A DNA stretch of 64,000 bases from Pseudomonas vancouverensis (GTDB lineage: Bacteria; Pseudomonadota; Gammaproteobacteria; Pseudomonadales; Pseudomonadaceae). Made by a program: the position numbers and the translations under genes. The stretch is from positions 248,001 to 312,000 of the forward strand of contig NZ_RRZK01000007.1 in assembly GCF_004348895.1 (NCBI RefSeq), read 5' to 3'. Under the pieces are notes generated by a model that worked only from the letters and a program-made list of their open reading frames with translations, ran no database searches and was not told the DNA's origin. Of the stretch, positions 27,362 through 36,581 are shown in pieces (within the stretch, counting starts at the first letter, position 1; every line of letters starts with the position of its first letter).

Positions 27362-28417
27362 TTACTGGATCTCTTCAGGCTTGACGATCACCCAGTTCTT
27401 GTCCGCCGTCACCGGCAGCCCTTCCTTGGCCTGGGCCGCGGCGTTCTTGGCCATCATGCCGTTGAGCTGGGTCATGTACTTGTCCTTGCGATTGACCCAC
27501 AGGTGAATGCCGCCCTTGGCCACGTCGACGCCGTGGAACAGCATGTAGCCGTCGCTGGTCGGGGTATCGCCGCCGACCAGAACCGGCTTTTTCCATTCGT
27601 CGATGTAGGTCAGGATCGCCGCGTGTTTGCCAGCCATCCAGGTCGCCGGGGTCCACAGGTACGGGGTCAGTTCGAGGCCGAGGTTGGTCTTCTCGTCATA
27701 CTTGCCGGCGGTGATCTGCTTGCGCGCGGTGGTCAGTTCGCCGGTTTTCGGGTCCTTGAGCAGCATCGACACGCCGATCACGTTTTCCGGTTTGACGTTG
27801 TAGCCGTATTTCGGATCGGCCGCGACCATGCGCACCAGCTCTTCGGAGGCGGCGGTCATCACGTAGACTTCGATGCCGTTCTCCATCAGCTTGTTGTAGA
27901 GCTCTTGCTGGCCGGTGAAGAGTTTCGGCGGATTGACGTCGAGCTTCTTGACCACATCGCCTTCGTAATAAGTGGCCGGAACCGGTTTGCCGGACGCCAT
28001 CATCTCGTCGACATAGCCCTTGAGTTCCTTCAGCGTGAAGCCGGAGAACACCTGGGCGACCCACGGGTAGCAGACCATGTCATCCACTTCGCAGAGGCGA
28101 TAGTAGTAGCTGAACAGGCTTTCCTTGTGGTCGGCGGTGTCCTTGAACGGCATCAGTTTCAGCGAGGGATCAAGCTTCTCGCGGGTGATCAGGCCCTTGT
28201 TTTCCATGTACGGCAGCAACGACTCTTCGAGGTCGTAGCGGTAACTGGTGTTGTCCATGTCGAACACCGCGTAGTTACCCTTGTTGGCGTTGGCGGCGAT
28301 CATGGCGTCCAGCGCCTTGGCCTGGTCAGCCGGCCAGTGTTTCAGATCCGTTGCCATGACCTGTCCGGCGAGGCCGAGGCACAGTGCTGCTGCCAGCAGT
28401 TTCGGTGCGAACTTCAT
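27362..28417 (-). CDS. pchP: secreted HAD phosphatase, phosphorylcholine-phosphatase-like
   Basis: 351 residues from the ATG at 28417, which has a GGGAG RBS; the frame stays open to 28591. Signal peptide to about residue 22 (LLAAALCLGLAGQVMA). HAD motifs: I FDMDNT, II VYVMTAASEE, and the acidic motif GGDTPTSDGYM. Length and motif I (DMDNT) match periplasmic phosphorylcholine phosphatase PchP, which releases choline from phosphocholine together with phospholipase C. The substrate is inferred from family resemblance. Divergent from the cystine symporter gene. Confidence 0.8.
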   Translation of the reverse strand: MKFAPKLLAAALCLGLAGQVMATDLKHWPADQAKALDAMIAANANKGNYAVFDMDNTSYRYDLEESLLPYMENKGLITREKLDPSLKLMPFKDTADHKESLFSYYYRLCEVDDMVCYPWVAQVFSGFTLKELKGYVDEMMASGKPVPATYYEGDVVKKLDVNPPKLFTGQQELYNKLMENGIEVYVMTAASEELVRMVAADPKYGYNVKPENVIGVSMLLKDPKTGELTTARKQITAGKYDEKTNLGLELTPYLWTPATWMAGKHAAILTYIDEWKKPVLVGGDTPTSDGYMLFHGVDVAKGGIHLWVNRKDKYMTQLNGMMAKNAAAQAKEGLPVTADKNWVIVKPEEIQ

Positions 28418-28657
28418 CGAAATATCTCCCTGATAGAAAGACATCGACGCTAACAAATAAGTGTGACAGTCCTCGTCTGTCAGCGACCGTGCGCGTCCCT
28501 TTCGCGTCAGTTGCATTTCCCTCAGCGACATTCGCTTATTCCAAAAACGACAGTCACCCTCTGTTTTTGATATTAAATGATTGGAATTCAAGCTGTTAGG
28601 CTTGCCGGTTCGCAGCTGCCCGGGAAGGCAGTTGGCAAAGTCTTTTTCGGAGTGTTC
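28418..28657. other. divergent intergenic region, pchP-like / cystine symporter
   Basis: 240 bp with no supported ORF. An in-frame extension of the symporter gene to 28577 exists, but its translation is not membrane-like and lacks an RBS. Probably carries both promoters. Confidence 0.4.
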
Positions 28658-30049
28658 ATGAATCTGCCGCTGATCCTCAATCTGCTGGTATTCCTAGCCC
28701 TGCTCTTCGGTCTGGCGCAAACCCGCCACACGACCTGGAGCCTGGCGAAAAAAGTCCTGCTCGCGTTGGCGCTGGGCGTGCTGTTCGGTGTGGCGTTGCA
28801 CACAATTTACGGTGCCGGCAACCCGGTACTGAAAGCCTCGATCGGCTGGTTCGATCTGGTCGGCAACGGCTACGTGCAATTGCTGCAAATGATCGTGATC
28901 CCGCTGGTGTTTGCCTCGATCCTTAGCGCCGTGGCCCGTCTGCACAACGCCTCGTCCCTGGGCAAGATCAGCTTCCTGACCATCGGCACGCTGCTGTTCA
29001 CCACCGCCATCGCGGCGCTGATCGGCATCGGCCTGACCAACCTGTTCGGCCTGACCGCCGAAGGTCTGGTGGCCGGCACCCAGGAAATGGCGCGCCTGCA
29101 AACCATCCAGAGCGACTACGCCGGCAAGGTCGCCGACCTGAATGTGCCGCAGTTGCTGCTGTCGTTCATTCCGCAGAACCCGTTCGCCGATCTGGCGCGG
29201 GCCAAGCCGACGTCGATCATCAGCGTGGTGATCTTTGCCGCGTTCATGGGCGTTGCCGCACTGCAACTGCTCAAGGATGACGCGGAAAAAGGTCAGAAAG
29301 TGATCAACGCCATCGACACCCTGCAAGCCTGGGTGATGCGCCTGGTGCGCCTGGTGATGAAGCTGACCCCCTACGGTGTACTGGCGCTGATGACCAAAGT
29401 GGTCGCCGGCTCCAACCTGCAAGACATCATCAAGCTCGGCAGTTTCGTGGTGGTGTCCTACATAGGCCTGGGCCTGATGTTTGTCGTGCATGGCCTGCTG
29501 GTGTCGGCCGCCGGGATCAACCCGCTGCGCTTCTTCCGCAAGGTCTGGCCGGTGCTGACGTTCGCCTTCACCAGCCGTTCCAGCGCGGCGACTATCCCGT
29601 TGAGCATCGAAGCGCAAACCCGCCGCCTGGGCATCCCGTCGTCCATCGCCAGTTTCGCCGCCTCGTTCGGTGCGACCATCGGCCAGAACGGCTGTGCCGG
29701 TCTGTACCCGGCGATGTTGGCGGTGATGGTTGCGCCAACCGTAGGCATCAACCCGCTGGATCCGCTGTGGATCGCAACGCTGGTGGCGATTGTGACGCTG
29801 AGCTCGGCCGGTGTGGCCGGTGTCGGTGGCGGCGCAACCTTTGCCGCACTGATCGTGCTGCCAGCGATGGGCTTGCCAGTGTCACTGGTGGCGTTGCTGA
29901 TTTCGGTCGAGCCGCTGATTGATATGGGTCGTACGGCGTTGAACGTGAGCGGATCGATGACGGCCGGTGCGATCACCAGCCAGATCATGCAACAGACTGA
30001 CAAGGCACTGCTGGATGCCGATGAGCTTGCAGAGTTGGCGCAGGCTTAA
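28658..30049 (+). CDS. tcyP: L-cystine/dicarboxylate symporter (TcyP-like)
   Basis: 463 residues from the ATG at 28658. Sodium/dicarboxylate symporter (DAACS) family with about 9 membrane segments. Seen: [20 protein letters not shown], the serine-rich loop [38 protein letters not shown], and [25 protein letters not shown]. The N-terminus [17 protein letters not shown] and overall pattern match the YdjN/TcyP L-cystine transporter group, but other substrates are possible. Confidence 0.82.
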   Translation: MNLPLILNLLVFLALLFGLAQTRHTTWSLAKKVLLALALGVLFGVALHTIYGAGNPVLKASIGWFDLVGNGYVQLLQMIVIPLVFASILSAVARLHNASSLGKISFLTIGTLLFTTAIAALIGIGLTNLFGLTAEGLVAGTQEMARLQTIQSDYAGKVADLNVPQLLLSFIPQNPFADLARAKPTSIISVVIFAAFMGVAALQLLKDDAEKGQKVINAIDTLQAWVMRLVRLVMKLTPYGVLALMTKVVAGSNLQDIIKLGSFVVVSYIGLGLMFVVHGLLVSAAGINPLRFFRKVWPVLTFAFTSRSSAATIPLSIEAQTRRLGIPSSIASFAASFGATIGQNGCAGLYPAMLAVMVAPTVGINPLDPLWIATLVAIVTLSSAGVAGVGGGATFAALIVLPAMGLPVSLVALLISVEPLIDMGRTALNVSGSMTAGAITSQIMQQTDKALLDADELAELAQA

Positions 30050-30061
30050 CGGTTGAACCAC

Positions 30062-30199
30062 CTTGTGGCGAGGGAGCTTGCTCCCGCTGGGTCGCGAAGC
30101 GACCCCAAACTGGCCGATGCAATCTTCCAGTAAGAATGCGATGCCGGCTTTTTGGGTCTGCTGCGCAGCCCAGCGGGAGCAAGCTCCCTCGCCACAAGG
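30062..30199. repeat. REPIN of the GAGGGAGC type
   Basis: Inverted cores cttgtggcgagggagcttgc and gcaagctccctcgccacaag enclose nested shorter repeats (ggtcgcgaagcgacc and ctgcgcagcccagcggg). Lies between the convergent symporter and folA genes, abutting the folA stop. Confidence 0.9.
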
Positions 30200-30712
30200 T
30201 CAGGCTTTTTCCCAGACTTCGAAGTTGTACGCCGGCTTGTCGCCTTCGGCCGGATTCGGCACATCCGACACCAGTTTCCACTGGTTCAAATCAAACTCCG
30301 GAAACCACGCATCGCCTTCCGGGCTCAGCGCCACGCGGGTCAGGTACAGGCGATCGGCCTGAGCCAGCCCCTGCGCATACAGCTGCGCACCGCCAATCAG
30401 CATCAGTTCGTCGACGCCCTGCTCTTTCGCCCATTGCTCGGCGCGCACCACGGCGGCTTCCAGCGACGGATACACCTCCGCGCCTTCCAGCAGTAGATCG
30501 GTCTGACGGCTGACGACGATATTCAAGCGACCCGGAAGTGGACGACCGAGGGAATCCCAGGTCTTGCGACCCATGATGATCGGCTTGCCCAGGGTAGTGG
30601 CCTTGAAGTATTTGAAATCCCCTGGCAGGTGCCAGGGCATGCTGTTGTCGACGCCGATCACACGGTTTTCACCGAGGGCTGCGATCAGGCTTAGAGGGAG
30701 TGATTTAGTCAT
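30200..30712 (-). CDS. folA: dihydrofolate reductase
   Basis: NADPH-dependent reduction of dihydrofolate; partner of ThyA at 43.4 kb in this window. 170 residues from the ATG at 30712; the longer open frame upstream is not family sequence. Seen: LIAALGENRVIGVDNSMPWH, catalytic Asp in LPGDFKYFK, MGRKTWDSLGRPLPGR, and IGGAQLYAQGL. Divergent from the DUF2868 gene. Confidence 0.97.
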   Translation of the reverse strand: MTKSLPLSLIAALGENRVIGVDNSMPWHLPGDFKYFKATTLGKPIIMGRKTWDSLGRPLPGRLNIVVSRQTDLLLEGAEVYPSLEAAVVRAEQWAKEQGVDELMLIGGAQLYAQGLAQADRLYLTRVALSPEGDAWFPEFDLNQWKLVSDVPNPAEGDKPAYNFEVWEKA

Positions 30713-30797
30713 GTTGGTGAGGATACCAGAGCCGCGCTTTCGCCGATAAGCGCCACAGCGGTTATGCTCACAGCTCAATTGAGCGACGGGATGCCGC

Positions 30798-32162
30798 GTG
30801 ACTGAACTGAATAACCTCTGGCTGACAGAAACCATCCGCCTGCGCGAAGAGCACGCCGGTCCCCTGGACGATCTGGAAGCCAACCGATTGGCCCGCGCCG
30901 CCGGCGGCGACTTGCCGTCGCGCATCAAGCGTCGCGCCCTGTGGCTGGCTGAACGCGATGGCTTGGCGACGGCTCTGAAACACTGGCTGCAAGGTGCGCG
31001 GCTGGCACTGATCGTGCTCGCCATCCTGGCCGTGATCAGCGGCGCGGGCCTGGCATTTGCCGCACTGGGCCAAGCGCCGGTGAACGTGTTCTGGGCGTTG
31101 GGCAGCCTGCTCGGACTCAACCTGATCCTGCTGCTGAGCTGGGCCCTGGGGCTGATCTTCGCTGGCGAGCACGGCGCCAGCCTTGGGCGTTTGTGGCTGT
31201 GGCTCAGCGAAAAACTCGCCCGGGACGCCAAGGCCGCACAACTGGCGCCTGCCTTGCTCCTGCTGTTGCAGCGGCAGAAACTCAATCGCTGGGCCATCGG
31301 CGTGCTGGTCAACAGTCTGTGGTTGCTGGCGATGGTCAGTGCCCTGGTGATCCTGCTGATGCTGATGGCCACCCGGCGCTACGGTTTTGTCTGGGAAACC
31401 ACCATTCTCAGTGCCGATACCTTCATCACCGTGACCCAGGCGCTCGGCGCCTTGCCCGCCCTGCTCGGCTTCAACGTGCCCACCGTGGACATGATCCGCG
31501 CCAGTGGTGACAGCGCGCTGAACATCGAAAGCGCCCGGCAGGCCTGGGCCACCTGGCTGGTAGGCGTATTGCTCGTATACGGCGTGCTGCCGCGGTTGTT
31601 GCTCGCCGGGTTTTGTCTGTGGCGCTGGAAAGCCGGACAGGCTGCACTCAAACTCGACCTGAACCTGCCCGGTTACGCGCAATTGCGTGAACGGCTGATG
31701 CCCTCCAGCGAACGCCTGGGTGTGAGCGACGCCGCACCGACGCAACTGCATCGCGTAGAAAGCGGGGTCAGTGAGCAGCAAACCGATGGCGCCTTGCTGG
31801 TGGGCATCGAACTGGACGACGACCGCCCGTGGCCGCCGAATTTGCCAAAAAACGTCAGCAACGCCGGTATTCTCGACAGCCGCGAATCCCGGCAAAAACT
31901 CCTTGAACAACTTAGCCGCTTTCCGCCCGCGCGCCTGGCCATCGCTTGCGATCCGCGGCGCTCGCCGGACCGCGGCAGCCTGGCCTTGATCGCCGAGCTG
32001 GCCCGCAGCGCCGGTGCTACCCGCGTCTGGTTGCTGCAAGCGCCACCCGGCGAGGCGCTGGATGCCGAACGCCTGGGTGACTGGCATGTCGCCCTGCAAC
32101 AGCTGGAGTTGCCGTTCGCCGATTGCATGCCGCTGAACTGGTTGGAGAAGGGTCATGACTGA
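30798..32162 (+). CDS. DUF2868 membrane protein
   Basis: 454 residues, GTG start; an upstream ATG at 30791 runs straight into a stop. Seen: a charged N-terminal 70 residues, then four to five hydrophobic segments (LALIVLAILAVISGAGLAFA; WALGSLLGLNLILLLSWALG; VLVNSLWLLAMVSALVILLM; WLVGVLLVYGVLPRLLLAGF), and a soluble C-terminal domain of about 160 residues with Rossmann-like strands (GALLVGIELDD, RLAIACDPRRSPDRGSLALI). Function unknown to me. It overlaps the following GTPase gene by 8 bp, so the two products probably act together at the membrane. Confidence 0.82.
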   Translation: MTELNNLWLTETIRLREEHAGPLDDLEANRLARAAGGDLPSRIKRRALWLAERDGLATALKHWLQGARLALIVLAILAVISGAGLAFAALGQAPVNVFWALGSLLGLNLILLLSWALGLIFAGEHGASLGRLWLWLSEKLARDAKAAQLAPALLLLLQRQKLNRWAIGVLVNSLWLLAMVSALVILLMLMATRRYGFVWETTILSADTFITVTQALGALPALLGFNVPTVDMIRASGDSALNIESARQAWATWLVGVLLVYGVLPRLLLAGFCLWRWKAGQAALKLDLNLPGYAQLRERLMPSSERLGVSDAAPTQLHRVESGVSEQQTDGALLVGIELDDDRPWPPNLPKNVSNAGILDSRESRQKLLEQLSRFPPARLAIACDPRRSPDRGSLALIAELARSAGATRVWLLQAPPGEALDAERLGDWHVALQQLELPFADCMPLNWLEKGHD

Positions 32163-33531
32163 TGCCTGGCAACAGCCGCTGAAACTCGCCGTGGTCGGCC
32201 ATACCAATGTCGGCAAGACCTCGTTGCTGCGCACCCTCACCCGGGATGTCGGTTTTGGTGAAGTGTCCCATCGCCCCAGCACCACGCGGCATGTCGAGGG
32301 GGCACGGCTGTCGGTGGACGGTGAGCCGTTGCTCGATCTTTACGACACTCCAGGTCTGGAAGACGCGATCGCTTTGCTCGACTATCTCGAACGTCTTGAG
32401 CGTCCTGGCGAACGACTGGATGGGCCGGCGCGGCTGGCGCGCTTTCTTGAGGGCAGCGAAGCCCGGCAGCGCTTCGAACAGGAAGCCAAAGTCCTTCGGC
32501 AACTGCTCGCCTCGGACGCCGGTCTCTATGTGATCGACGCCCGCGAGCCGGTGCTGGCCAAATACCGCGATGAGCTGGAAGTGCTGGCCAGTTGCGGCAA
32601 GCCGCTGCTGCCGGTGCTGAATTTCGTCAGTAGCGACAACCACCGCGAGCCCGCCTGGCGTGAAGCCCTGGCGCGTTTGGGCCTGCATGCGCTGGTGCGT
32701 TTCGACAGCGTTGCGCCGCCGGAAGATGGCGAACGAAGGCTTTATGAGAGCCTCGCCTTGCTGCTGGAAACCGCTCGGCCACAATTGGAACGCCTGATCG
32801 CCGATCAACAGGCGCAACGCCTGGCCCGTCAGCAAAGTGCAGCGCAATTGATTGCTGAATTATTGATCGACTGTGCGGCCTGCCGTCGTAGCGTGGTCAG
32901 CAATGCCGAACAGGAGCAGCACGCGATCAGCGAATTGCGCAAAGCGGTGCGCCAGCGTGAACAGCGTTGTGTCGAGGCCTTGCTCAAGCTGTTTGCCTTC
33001 CGTCCACAGGATGCCGCGGCCAGTGACTTGCCGCTGCTCGATGGCCGCTGGGGCGATGACCTGTTCAACCCGGAAACCCTCAAGCAATTGGGCGTGCGCG
33101 TAGGGGGCGGGATCGCTGCCGGGGCGGCCGCGGGTGCCGGTGTGGATCTGCTGGTGGGTGGCATCACGCTCGGCGCCGCCGCGCTGGCCGGGGCGATTGC
33201 CGGTGGTGCACTGCAAACGGCGCGCAGTTATGGCAGCCGCTTGATGGGCAAGATCAAAGGCCAGCGCGAGCTGACCGTCGATGACAATGTGTTGCGACTG
33301 TTGGCACTGCGCCAGCGGCAACTTCTACAAGCGCTCAATGCCCGCGGGCACGCGGCCATGGACAGCATTCAGGTGGAGACACCTCAGGACAAGAGCTGGC
33401 GCGAGGGAAAATTGCCAGAGGCGTTGAACAAGGCACGGGCGCATCCGCAGTGGTCGTCGCTCAACCCGCACCCGAAGTTGAATCAGGCTGAGCGACAGGA
33501 GCAGATTGAGGCTTTGGCGCAGCAGCTTTGA
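32155..33531 (+). CDS. DUF3482 dynamin/YfjP-like GTPase
   Basis: 458 residues. N-terminal GTPase domain: G1 GHTNVGKTS (Gly15 to Ser23), a Thr-containing switch I STTRHVEG, and G3 DTPG (64-67). At the place of G4, instead of NKxD, the sequence reads LNFVSSDN. The C-terminal part (DUF3482) is helical with a Gly/Ala-rich hydrophobic stretch (AAGAGVDLLVGGITLGAAAL) able to insert in membranes. Coupled by overlap to the DUF2868 membrane protein. Cellular role unknown. Confidence 0.85.
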   Translation: MTDAWQQPLKLAVVGHTNVGKTSLLRTLTRDVGFGEVSHRPSTTRHVEGARLSVDGEPLLDLYDTPGLEDAIALLDYLERLERPGERLDGPARLARFLEGSEARQRFEQEAKVLRQLLASDAGLYVIDAREPVLAKYRDELEVLASCGKPLLPVLNFVSSDNHREPAWREALARLGLHALVRFDSVAPPEDGERRLYESLALLLETARPQLERLIADQQAQRLARQQSAAQLIAELLIDCAACRRSVVSNAEQEQHAISELRKAVRQREQRCVEALLKLFAFRPQDAAASDLPLLDGRWGDDLFNPETLKQLGVRVGGGIAAGAAAGAGVDLLVGGITLGAAALAGAIAGGALQTARSYGSRLMGKIKGQRELTVDDNVLRLLALRQRQLLQALNARGHAAMDSIQVETPQDKSWREGKLPEALNKARAHPQWSSLNPHPKLNQAERQEQIEALAQQL

Positions 33532-33602
33532 AACCCGGATCTTTTGGGCTGTCGGTACTGACCCCATTGTTCCCACATGAATGGTATGACCGACATAAGT
33601 CC

Positions 33603-33631
33603 TCTGTGGGAGCGAGCTTGCTCGCGATAGG
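33603..33631. repeat. single REP element
   Basis: One copy of the core tgtgggagcgagcttgctcg followed by cgata, in the gap between the convergent GTPase and HD-oxygenase genes; no inverted partner close by. Confidence 0.8.
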
Positions 33632-33651
33632 CGCGCCTCAGTGCAGAGGCT

Positions 33652-34209
33652 CTATGCAGCCAACAGCCGCACCGCCTTGTCCTTCAACACCGCCAGATCA
33701 ATCACCGGCACGTGCATCTCTTTCGCCAACTCGTCCCACTGGCGCATGCGCAAGCTCACCTCACACAACGGGTCCTGCTCAAACGCCTCGGCCTCTTCAG
33801 CCGTCATCACTCCACCCTGATATTCCAGCGTCCGGCGGCTGGCTTCACTCAAGCGCTCGTAGTACCCCGGCTCCTTGAGGGTCAGATAACGCTTGGCCTG
33901 CACGTGGTATTCAACCAGCCGCGCCATGCGCTCGCTGAAACCGGCGCGACGCAGGTAGTCAGCGCCAAGACGCTCATGGCTGACCACGCCAAAACCACCC
34001 ATATTCTCTGCGCTTTCGCCACAGATGTGCCCGATGTCATGGAAAAACGCCGCCAGAATCACTTCGTCATCGTAGCCTTCGGCCATGGCCAGTTCGGCCG
34101 CCTGGGACATGTGCTCGATCTGCGACACCGGCTCGCCGATGTAATCGCTGTCGCCAAAGCGCTCGTACAAACCGAAGACTTCAGCGATCACCTGCTCATT
34201 GCGCTGCAT
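33652..34209 (-). CDS. PhnZ/TmpB-like HD-domain mixed-valence diiron oxygenase
   Basis: 185 residues. HD-domain protein of the phosphonate-operon type. The residues typical of PhnZ can be lined up: Tyr23 and Glu26 (DYIGEP), His33, His57-Asp58 (FFHDIGH), His61, His79, His102 and Lys106 (EYHVQAKRY). PhnZ and TmpB oxidatively cleave the C-P bond of a 1-hydroxy-2-aminoethylphosphonate (or its trimethyl form) to an amino acid plus phosphate. The usual 2OG-Fe partner (PhnY or TmpA) that makes that hydroxylated substrate is not in the window. The start overlaps the FAD-oxidoreductase stop by one base. Last gene of the phosphonate cluster. Confidence 0.82.
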   Translation of the reverse strand: MQRNEQVIAEVFGLYERFGDSDYIGEPVSQIEHMSQAAELAMAEGYDDEVILAAFFHDIGHICGESAENMGGFGVVSHERLGADYLRRAGFSERMARLVEYHVQAKRYLTLKEPGYYERLSEASRRTLEYQGGVMTAEEAEAFEQDPLCEVSLRMRQWDELAKEMHVPVIDLAVLKDKAVRLLAA

Positions 34210-35342
34210 CAGATTTCTCCCAATACCGTGGCGATGTTACGTTCGGCCATTGCCGGGCCGACGCTCATGCCGACGCCCGTGTGCATCAATGCCGCACTCA
34301 CACCCTTGGCCGGGCGCAGGAACGAAAACGGTCCAGGCCCCCGTGAACCATAGACGCCCTGCCAACGTTCGAGCACCTGCACCTTGCAGCCCAAGGTTTG
34401 CTCGGCCAGCTCGATCATCCAGTCATCCACCTGTTCGGCGTTGAATGGCGATGGATCGCGGCCATAGTGGTGGGAATCACCGATGATCAGCTCGCCATAA
34501 GGCGTCGGGCTGATCAGCAGGTGAATGCCGTTTTCATGCAGGTGCGGCGCGTAACGCAGAATTTCAGCCTGCACCGCTGCCGCTTCCGGCAGATCGGCGA
34601 AAGCGCCGTAGTGCACGCAGCTCAAACCGGTGAGCAAGGCATGTTGCAGGTTCAGGTTGACCTGCGGGCGGGCGCGGAGCATTTGCAGGCGGCAGATTTG
34701 CGGCTCGAGCTCGGCGATCTGTTCGGCCAGCAGGGTCTGGTAGTCATGACCTGAGCAGACGATGATCTGCTCGGCGCTGAAACTGCCGGCGGTGCTGTGC
34801 AGGCGACCCGGCTCGATGTCGCGCACCAGGGTGGAAAAATGGAAGGTGACGCCCAGGTCGCGACGCAGGAAGTCGATCAGTGCCGGAATCGCTTCGCGCG
34901 AATACAGTTGTTGGTCGTCCATGCCGTGCAACGCAGCACGGTGGTGGCGGAACTGGCCGCCGTACAAATCCCTCAATGCGGCACCGCGCAGAAGGTTGAC
35001 GCGGTATTCGTGCTCGACCGCGCGACCGGCGCAGAAGGCTTCCAGCAACTGTTCTTCCGACTCGGTGCGGGCAAACAGATACGAGCCATTGCGCTTGAGT
35101 TGCAGGCCTGCCAGTTGCGTCCAGTCGCCCCAGATCTCGCGACTGGCGCGGGCCAGTTCCAGCATAGGTCCCGGCGGCTGGCCGGTGACCAGCGCCTGGC
35201 CGAAGTTACGCACCGAAGCGCCGACCGGGGTTTCGCTGCGTTCGAAAACGGTGACCTTGAGACCGCGCTTGGCTGCCGCATAGGCATGGGACAAGCCCAG
35301 GATGCCGGCGCCGACGATCAGCATGTCGTTGTGTTGTGTCAT
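34209..35342 (-). CDS. FAD-dependent amine oxidoreductase of the phosphonate cluster (TIGR03364-like)
   Basis: 377 residues, DAO-family flavoprotein. Seen: FAD fingerprint MLIVGAGILGLSHAYAAAKRGLKVTVFER, SVRNFGQALVTGQ, and the C-terminal GVYGSRGPGPFSFLRPAKGV...THTG-like segment (LMHTGVGMSVGPAMAERN). It resembles the FAD oxidases repeatedly found beside 2-aminoethylphosphonate transporters, some of which are reported to act on N-methylated aminoethylphosphonate. Overlaps the HD-oxygenase gene by one base. A REPIN separates it from the binding-protein gene. Confidence 0.82.
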   Translation of the reverse strand: MTQHNDMLIVGAGILGLSHAYAAAKRGLKVTVFERSETPVGASVRNFGQALVTGQPPGPMLELARASREIWGDWTQLAGLQLKRNGSYLFARTESEEQLLEAFCAGRAVEHEYRVNLLRGAALRDLYGGQFRHHRAALHGMDDQQLYSREAIPALIDFLRRDLGVTFHFSTLVRDIEPGRLHSTAGSFSAEQIIVCSGHDYQTLLAEQIAELEPQICRLQMLRARPQVNLNLQHALLTGLSCVHYGAFADLPEAAAVQAEILRYAPHLHENGIHLLISPTPYGELIIGDSHHYGRDPSPFNAEQVDDWMIELAEQTLGCKVQVLERWQGVYGSRGPGPFSFLRPAKGVSAALMHTGVGMSVGPAMAERNIATVLGEI

Positions 35343-35361
35343 CTGGATGATGTCCCGCTCT

Positions 35362-35497
35362 TTGTGGCGAGGGAGCTTGCTCCCGTTGGAGTGTGAAGCA
35401 GTCCCCGCAATGAAGGCGTGGAGTCAACAGACCGACCCGGTACGCTTAAATTGCGACTGCTGCGCAGCCGAACGGGAGCAAGCTCCCTCGCCACAAG
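35362..35497. repeat. REPIN of the GAGGGAGC type inside the phosphonate cluster
   Basis: Inverted cores ttgtggcgagggagcttgct and agcaagctccctcgccacaa around a 95-nt spacer, between the transporter genes and the catabolic pair. It could stabilise the transporter mRNA relative to the distal genes. Confidence 0.9.
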
Positions 35498-35508
35498 TTT
35501 TTAGTCAG

Positions 35509-36534
35509 TTACTTGGCGACCACTTTCTCGGACTTGCCGTCATAGCGTTTGCGCCATTCGGTCAGGATCTCGTCGCGGTTCTTCGAAGCCCAGGCGAAGT
35601 CGTTCTTGATCAAGCGCTGCTCGTAGTCGGCCGGCAGCTCGGTTTGTGGCTTGGCGATGCCAGGCTGGGCGAGTACGGCGAAGTTTTCTTTGTACAGGTC
35701 CATCGCCTCGGGGCTGGCAGAGAAGTCAGCCAGTTTCTTCGCGGCTTCTTCATGGGCAGTGCCCTTGATCACGGCGGTCGCTTCGATTTCCCAGCCCAGG
35801 CCTTCCTTCGGCAGGATGATGTCCAGAGGTGCGCCCTGGCGTTTCAACTGAACAGCCGGGTACTCAAAGGAAATACCAATCGGGAACTCGCCGGCGGCGG
35901 CCAGTTTGCACGGCTTGGAACCGGAGTGAACGTACTGGCCGATGTTCTGGTGCAGGCCATCCATGTAAGCCCAGCCCTGCTTCTCGCCGAAGGTTTGCAG
36001 CCAGGCGCTGACGTCGAGGAAACCGGTGCCGGACGAGGCCGGGTTCGGCATCACGATCTTGCCCTTGTACTCAGGCTTGGTCAGGTCTTGCCAGCTCACC
36101 GGCTTGGTCAGGCCCTGTTTTTCCGCTTCGACGGTGTTGAAGCAGATGGTCGCGGCCCAAACGTCCATGCCGACCCAGGCTGGCGGATTGGCGGCGTCAC
36201 GGTAGTTCGCGCCGATCTTGCCCAGGTCCTTCGGCGCGTAGCTTTGCAGCATACCTTGCTGATCGAGAATCGCCAGGCTGGAAGCAGCCAGGCCCCAGAC
36301 AGCATCAGCCTGCGGGCGGGCTTTTTCGGCCAGCAGCTTGGCGGTGATGATGCCGGTGGAATCACGTACCCACTTGATTTCAACGTCCGGGTTGGCCTTT
36401 TCGAACGCCGCCTTGTAAGCGGTCAGCTGCTCGGCTTCGAGGGCGGTGTATACCGTCAACTCGGTTTTCGCCGCAAAGGCGTTCAGGCTGAAAGCGGAGA
36501 GAACAGCAGCGGCCAGGGCCAGGGGCTTGAACAT
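35509..36534 (-). CDS. phnS: 2-aminoethylphosphonate ABC transporter, binding protein
   Basis: 341 residues with a signal peptide (LALAAAVLSAFSLNAFA, cut near residue 21). Iron/phosphonate-type periplasmic binding protein: TELTVYTALEAEQLTAYKAAFEKANPDVEIKW, WVRDSTGIITAKLLAEK, and ADAVWGLAASSLAIL. The set of binding protein, single fused permease and ATPase next to phosphonate catabolic genes matches the alternative aminoethylphosphonate transporter type. The substrate assignment rests on family and context; a ferric or spermidine-like substrate is less likely. Confidence 0.83.
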   Translation of the reverse strand: MFKPLALAAAVLSAFSLNAFAAKTELTVYTALEAEQLTAYKAAFEKANPDVEIKWVRDSTGIITAKLLAEKARPQADAVWGLAASSLAILDQQGMLQSYAPKDLGKIGANYRDAANPPAWVGMDVWAATICFNTVEAEKQGLTKPVSWQDLTKPEYKGKIVMPNPASSGTGFLDVSAWLQTFGEKQGWAYMDGLHQNIGQYVHSGSKPCKLAAAGEFPIGISFEYPAVQLKRQGAPLDIILPKEGLGWEIEATAVIKGTAHEEAAKKLADFSASPEAMDLYKENFAVLAQPGIAKPQTELPADYEQRLIKNDFAWASKNRDEILTEWRKRYDGKSEKVVAK

Positions 36535-36581
36535 GTCGTTTTACCTTTTTGTTTACGCGCAGTTGAGTTGAGGGTGGTGAA

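Noticed and set aside
28577-28657. N-terminal extension of the cystine symporter from 28577
   Set aside because: No RBS, translation not membrane-like, and the family N-terminus begins at the Met at 28658.
30768-32285. 505-codon open frame opposite the DUF2868 gene
   Set aside because: Low-complexity Gln/Gly/His translation typical of antisense frames; the plus-strand protein has coherent membrane helices and overlaps the next gene.
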